From Danio rerio (Eukaryota > Chordata > Actinopteri > Cypriniformes > Danionidae): a DNA stretch of 64,000 nucleotides. The stretch is from contig NC_133182.1 of NCBI RefSeq assembly GCF_049306965.1, forward strand, positions 42,906,501 through 42,970,500, given 5' to 3'. Below the pieces are notes generated by a model that was given only the letters and a program-made list of their open reading frames with translations, did not search any database and was not told where the DNA came from. How positions within the stretch are numbered: position 1 is the stretch's first letter; each line of letters begins with the position of its first letter. Shown in pieces: positions 58,400-64,000 of this stretch. The position numbers were made by a program, and so were the translations under genes.

Positions 58400-59646
58400 A
58401 TTAATTAATTAATTAATATAATTCTTGTTGTTATTATTATAAAAATATGAAGAAGAAAAACATCCATTTACTGATTAAAATTCCAAACTGCTTGTCCAAC
58501 CTTTGCAGGGTCTCAGGAATAGAGAACACCATACTAAGCGTTTGAAGAAGCATTCATATGCATGGCATGTCTTCCATCAGGCTGTTTGAGTGTTTAAACT
58601 GTGTTGCTCTTCTGTTGTTTGTGGGGGCGAGTGCTTATGTGGGTGTATGTGGGTAACCCTTAACCTCCGCTGTGGCCTCTAATCGATCACGTCTGCTCCT
58701 GCCCTTTCATCTGCTGTTAGCTGGGCTTGACTGGCCACGTGGGCTTTGCTAAGTTCATCCAAACTGAAGCCCTGACTCAGCAAGTGACCAGAGGGCAGGG
58801 AATCCGAGGCTGGGAAAGAGCTTTAGCCTCAGGATGCACAGAGCCGGAGTCTGCATTTGCCAGCAATCCTCCAACACTGAGGCTCTGTTTCGGACTCTCC
58901 AGGATACTTCTTATTTCTTTCACTGGCTCAGGTTTTCAAACCACCATCAGTCTCAGTGAAGTGGGGATGTGTATTAAGGCGTTTCGGAAAGTAGTTTCCA
59001 TTATTCGAGAAATTTAAGTCAATATTTGGCTTTGACACTAATGACTCTCAATTGAAAACACTAATGTGGTAAAGGGATAAAGGCCGTCTCTATCCGTCAG
59101 ACTGAGAGACAGTGGAAAGTGAGCTGGACTGTGCTCTCGCTCACAGTTAGAGGTGTGGTGCTGTACTGTATGTGGGTGTGGGGTTATGGGTGGATGGAGG
59201 TGGTGGTGTAAACCCAGGCTCTGTGTTATGGATTTTGTCGGTTAATGTTTCTGCATTTCCCTATCATCATTCTAAATCCAGCACTCAGTTTGGGAAAGGC
59301 CCTATTCTTACTCTGTCTTCCACAGAGTTGTCCTATAGAGGCTTAATGGAACTTAACCTGCCTTTTTTTCACCGATGGCCTACAATACTATGAACTTATT
59401 CATTTTTAAACATTAGATGCTGAACTTTTATTTCGTTATTGGCCAATCAGATGCTCTTATAGAAGGAAGATATACATTTGTAACACTCATAATAACCATG
59501 TAGAAATAAATCCATTTTTGTCAGGGAACAATTTTTTTTATTTTTGAAGAGATATAACCATTAAAGAAATGTATTATGTGTTTGGATTACTTTGGATTCA
59601 GATATGTGGACTTATGTTGAGAATTATAAAACAACAATTTCTTCTA
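58400..59646. other. No gene or clear element recognised
   Basis: A plus-strand ORF at 58727-59017 (96 aa) has no domain, repeat or supporting splice context. Confidence 0.4.
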
Positions 59647-60405
59647 ATGCTGTGTTCACATCAGACGCGGAACGCGCGGATAAATCGCACTATTCGCACG
59701 TAAATTGCCGCGTGAACATTTCAGTTTACTCGCATTCGCGCCTCAAACCCTGCTTCATTCGCATGTCAAATTCACTTCAGAACAGACGCGGATTAGCGTG
59801 ATAAGCAGGGCTTCTGTCTTCCCGAAGACTTTAGTTTCATAGCTAAATGGCTAACATGGATTTTATGAAGAAAATAATAGTGTTTATGTGCTTCATGAAG
59901 ATTGAAAAACAGCGTCGATACGTTTAGGGTCGTGTCTGAGTCCACTACATCCTTTCAGAGGTGCATCCAGCTCTGGGAGCTCATAAACTCCTCCAAAAAC
60001 TTAATCTGGATGACAGAGGCTTTTAGCGGTGCTTCTGACTGAGCCAAGCCAAGTTTGATGAACTGTTGTCGGTGAAGGCTGGAGGATTTCCTTCGGAACA
60101 CCGACAACAGGTTCTATGTCACAATCACGCCCCAACAAGAGCAAGCTTCTTATTGGTTAACGCAGCGCGAATGTACGCTGAAGTTCAGATTTTCGAACTC
60201 GAGAGATTCGTGTGAAACGCTCGTTAAGCACGTCAAATGCGCAAAACGCTCAATTCGCGCCGCTGCATTCGCACAATTTGCATTATTCGCGCCACGCCAT
60301 TCGCGCGTATCGTGCCGCAGGATGTCTATTCGCGCATTTGCATTGACTTAACATGTAAATAACTCGTGCTTGACGCGCGTTCCGCGTCTGGTGTGAACGC
60401 AGCAT
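59647..60405. mobile_element. CpG-rich TIR element, 759 bp, non-autonomous
   Basis: ATGCTGTGTTCACATCAGAC plus GCGGAACGCGCG at the left is mirrored by CGCGCGTTCCGCGTCTGG plus TGTGAACGCAGCAT at the right: about 32 bp with two mismatches. The interior is rich in TTCGCGC words. Resembles Harbinger-type non-autonomous Danio elements, from memory only. No ORF. Confidence 0.75.
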
Positions 60406-60564
60406 AATACACCTTGAATGCAAAATTAATATCCAACTTTTTAGCCCATTGTGAAGGTTAATATGACTTAATCCTGGCTAGAGCTCCTGCTCTTTTTCTT
60501 TCTCCTGAGAAAGTGTCTTTTTCTAGAGAGTATTTTTTGTTCAATAAATGAACATGAAAATTTT

Positions 60565-60870
60565 AAATCAAGTCAAGTCGAGCTACATGTGTGGACATAC
60601 AGAGGAACGAAATGTTGTGTCTCACTGGACAAAAATTCTACATAAATTAATTTTAATTATAAACACAACACAGGACATAAGAGCTATTTTAAAAACCTAT
60701 GCATAACACATATATACTTTAAGATACTTAACTATACACATAAGACAAGCTATCCAAGTACTTTTACATGAGACTGAACAATGCTGTGCAGGATATTGTG
60801 TAAGAGAGGTATTCAAGGTAAATATTGTGCAAAAGAAGTATTTAAGGTTTAATATTGTGCAAGAGATCGC
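60565..60870. repeat. Retroposon-like segment with short tandem units
   Basis: AAATCAAGTCAAGTCGAGCT near 60566 resembles a common fish retroposon end. 60790-60870 has about three diverged copies of ATATTGTGCAAGAGA-type units of about 30 bp. Confidence 0.35.
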
Positions 60871-60887
60871 TTATGTATCGCTTTATA

Positions 60888-60934
60888 TCGCTTATGTACC
60901 TGACATTTAGATAAAATGTCAGGTACATAAGCGA
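60888..60934. repeat. Perfect 21 bp hairpin with 5 nt loop
   Basis: Arm 60888-60908 (contains CTTATGTACCTGACATTT) and arm 60914-60934 are exact complements around AGATA. Confidence 0.95.
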
Positions 60935-61252
60935 GAATAATGTTTCTACAGGTCAAGCCCACTCACCTGAATGAAGCACAATTTAAAATTCACAGTGTTT
61001 CCAAGAGACATGGACTGATTAACAAAGTGTCTATAGTGCAAATGTGCAACCTTGTGCAAGAGTCAGAGAGATGAAAGGGTGTCTTTTCTTTAGTTGGTTT
61101 GTTAAGCCCACTCACCTGTATGGGACATACTCAGGAATGCATGGGGATATTTGTGAGCATGTTCTGTTTGCGGAAAGCTTTTCTTGTCAGACAAATAAAT
61201 AAATCTAAATATTAGGTTGGATGACTCAACATCTGATTAGTAGGGACTGCTT

Positions 61253-61560
61253 ATGGATGTCAGCAGACCACTTTTGGACATGACTGGATGTCAGGGGGCC
61301 ACTTTTGGACGTCAGTGCAAAACAGGTTTGGTGTCTGAGTGTTCGATTGGTAGGGACTGATTTTGGATGTCCGTGGACCACTTTTGGTCGTCAGTGGACA
61401 TTTAAAACAGGTTTGGTGTCTTAACCTCTCATAAATTGGAACCACATTCTGGTGTCACTGGACACTATAGTGAATGCTAGTATAGGCTACCGCTGCATTT
61501 GGATATTACTGGATGTCAATGGACTGCTTTTTAATGTCAGTGGACAGTTTGGCTATGATG
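61253..61560. repeat. Imperfect tandem repeats of a GGATGTCAGTGGACCACTTTTGG type unit
   Basis: GACCACTTTTGGACRT and ACAGGTTTGGTGTCT recur, about 110 bp apart, with decaying similarity to the right. Confidence 0.7.
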
Positions 61561-61606
61561 TAGCCAAAAATGGAAATGTTTTTCTCTTTTAAAAAGTTTG
61601 ATTAAA

Positions 61607-61614
<8 letters not shown>

Positions 61615-61657
<43 letters not shown>
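61615..61657. repeat. (AT)n microsatellite
   Basis: About 20 AT units following an A-run. Confidence 0.95.
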
Positions 61658-61660
<3 letters not shown>

Positions 61661-62386
61661 GTCTGAAGCGGGACCCAACCGGATTTCTTGTGCGCAGGAT
61701 TGAATCAAAAACTGTAGCGGTCGGTAACTCTAATGTAATTTGAATGGAAGTAGACGGGCTAACAATATATCGTTCTCCCAAGAAATAGAGAAATGGCACG
61801 AGCGAGAGAAAGCACGCACATCCGCCATGGTGCTGTGTGTGTGTGTGTGTATGTGTTTAAATGAGAGAGCTTACATTCGCCATGGTGCTGTGTGTTGCTT
61901 GTTATAGACTGTCTGGACTCTGTAGCATCCAACTGGATGTTGTTTGGGAGGCATTTCACATTCTTCCTTGACCCCATATGTATCTGCTATGTGTATAGAA
62001 ATAATGCTGATATAGGATATATCAAACACAATAGGTAGTTGGCAAATATTTTGAGTTGATATGTTTGTAAATGTGACTTTGAAAGAGTCAGTGCCTTACC
62101 GGCCACACACCTCACCACACGTCACTTTTTAAGGCTGTACTTATGTCTTATCTCAAAGGGGCAAAGAAAACTGACATTTAGCCTACAATCCTTGCACAAT
62201 CTACACGTTTGTTTGTTATCTTTCTCTTTTGGTAGTATTCAATTTTAACGTGAGACTTTGGAAACCAGATCTAAATTTAATCAGGTTTGGTAGAAATTGG
62301 GGCATGTCAGGCAGTGAATGACGATCGGGTGCGGAATAAAACCTGGCGGGAGCAGGACTAAGAATTCAGTCTCACGCAGATCTCTA
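61656..62386. mobile_element. Possible hAT-like element with imperfect TIRs
   Basis: Left end TAGAGGTCTGAAGCGGGAC; right end complement TAGAGATCTGCGTGAGACT. Matches are good only over the first ten bases. Interior has a duplicated CGCCATGGTGCTGTGTGT (61823 and 61878 regions). No transposase. Confidence 0.4.
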
Positions 62387-64000
62387 CAATAATGTTTCAA
62401 CACAATTTGTGTTAACACATTTGCTATAAAGCTGCCAGCAGTGCTGTGACCTTGGTAGTAAAGAATAACTGTAGGGATATTACTATTAGACTTGCTGTTG
62501 GCACTGATGTGTATGTAGTATTTGCATGTGTCTATGATGCATCTCCACTATTTGTTGTAATATTGAAGCAAGTCCACACCTTGCTGAAGAATCGTTAGCA
62601 AACTCTTCAGCAGCATTACTATGTACTATGCCATTAATTTGACAATTAATATATATTTTTATAATTATATGTTTACATGCGTAACACATACTACAATTGG
62701 GCATAACACTGCCCGTTTCAAAGATTCCCATATTAGGTGTTTACTCAAAAACTATGCTCAAAAACTTTTATTTTGAAACCCATTTTCAAAATTATGTGTT
62801 TCCAGTCCCCAAAACAAAGAGGTTTTTGGCTAAAAATGTTGTTGTGTAAATGGCCCCTAAGTGGGATAGTTTTTGACTGCATGTCAACTGCATGTAAATA
62901 TTTACAGAGTGTAAGATGATGTCATGTCTCGGGTTCTGTGTTGGTAATACTGATTGTCTCCGCTGTGAGCAGCAGAAGTGGTGCAACTCCAGGACTGAGC
63001 GGCCATATCAAAACAGAGTCGCTGCTCATTCTGACCAATCAGGGCGGAAAATTGGAGACAAGGGGCCTACGTGGACTTCTAAAGCCAGGCCAATGCACAG
63101 CAACCCACGCATAGTGTTTCCTTTGCCCTTTCAAAGAGTCCTCACAGATCACACTAACAATCCCTATTGTAATACATCATTGGGAAACAAATGTCACTCC
63201 ATCAAAATGCAGTTATTCAAGCATAAATACATATGGTGGCTTTTTCATCACAAAGTCTGGTGAAGCAGACGAACCCCCAAGAGAGTGACAGCTAGTACTT
63301 ATCTTCATTAAGTTTGACACAATAAAATAACAATGCTAAGGAACTATTCTAAGTTCACAATAATCTGATTCACCAGCATTTTACAAATTCATTTTAATTA
63401 AATTTTTGCATTTGCTTAATCTTCCATCAGATTTTTTCCCCTTATAATGTATAATTAGGCCTGGCAATATGACCTAAAATCAAAATCTTGAATAATGAAA
63501 AACTATTGCTACCAATAATCTGTCAGACTTCTGAATATCAAATTAATAAATATTAATTGTGTTCTCTCAAACTACCATACCCGAGGGGTATTGCACAAAA
63601 GTGGAATCAAGAAAGCCAGGATAACAGAAAAGGTGCAGCTTGACCTACTTTAATTGGGTCCTCCTGGATTAGTCCGATGCACGTTTGCTGATCCAGAATG
63701 AGAACGAGCCACTATGTCAAGCCTGATGTAGTTAGCCAGGATAAATGTTCATTCGCGGCATCTGTTTAAAGACCATGGGATCGATCACAAAATCAATGAT
63801 GCAATGATGGATAAAACCTGATGTGAGCCAATCGGGTAACAAGATGAAAAACACATCTCTTGTCAACCAATCTGGGAACTCCTATTACTTTCATTCAGCA
63901 AATTAACAGAAACGTATGAGGATGTGTATTAACAAATTAAATCCTTCACTTTGTCTCAAATGTGACCAGTGGACATTCATGCTACTAATGAATGTATCGT
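62387..64000. other. No gene supported; probable repeat fragments
   Basis: 62750-62860 (CCAGTCCCCAAAACAAAGAG, GTAAATGGCCCCTAA) and 63570-63720 (GGGGTATTGCACAAAAG, AGCCAGGATAA) look like pieces of dispersed fish repeats. The 115 aa ORF at 62916-63263 has no recognisable domain. Confidence 0.35.

Noticed and set aside
58727-59017. Plus-strand 96 aa ORF, longest in the right part outside repeats
   Set aside because: No domain or splice support; consistent with chance length.

Overview
The window reads as teleost DNA, most likely zebrafish (Danio rerio) or a close cyprinid. Support for this: split genes with GT-AG introns, DANA-type tRNA-derived SINEs, abundant Danio-style non-autonomous DNA transposons, long (AT)n tracts, and a tandem cluster of PIM-like kinase genes, a family known to be greatly expanded in zebrafish (the pimr genes). 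No bacterial genes, RNA genes or CRISPR arrays were found.

Positions 1-36828 are a tandem segmental duplication. A unit of about 10-10.7 kb occurs as one left-truncated copy (1-4831), one complete copy carrying an 11.2 kb insertion (4832-26749) and one complete copy at the right edge of the array (26750-36828). Each unit holds one minus-strand nine-exon gene plus its 3' flank. I assembled the exons by hand from splice signals and phase. Gene A (36074 to 30779) encodes 721 aa, gene B (25995 to 20396) encodes 737 aa, and gene C (from 4265) runs off the left edge before its main kinase exon. The predicted protein is a chimera: four short Cys/Trp modules (FCS/DxFCPWL), each encoded by its own exon after the first; a basic patch; a 200-250 residue acidic EPD repeat; and a C-terminal PIM-type kinase domain. 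That domain keeps the VAIK Lys, an alpha-C Glu and the DFG motif, but has HNDLH in place of HRDxK and a much shortened activation segment with no APE motif.

The 11,165 bp insertion (8975-20139) is present in the middle unit only; the right unit preserves the empty site. It is a hierarchical repeat: four nested 5' head modules, five 1.9-2.8 kb blocks, and about 787 bp subunits inside each block. It carries no convincing gene.

The flanks between genes carry a split DANA SINE, a degenerate acidic PIM-like exon relic, and a small ORF with one membrane segment and a nearby poly(A) signal. From 36829 to 64000 no gene could be supported. That region holds DNA transposons recognised by terminal inverted repeats (36922-38381, 48909-52222, 56502-56801, 59647-60405, 61656-62386), DANA pieces, two L2-like LINE fossils, microsatellites, one perfect 21 bp hairpin, and otherwise featureless AT-rich DNA.
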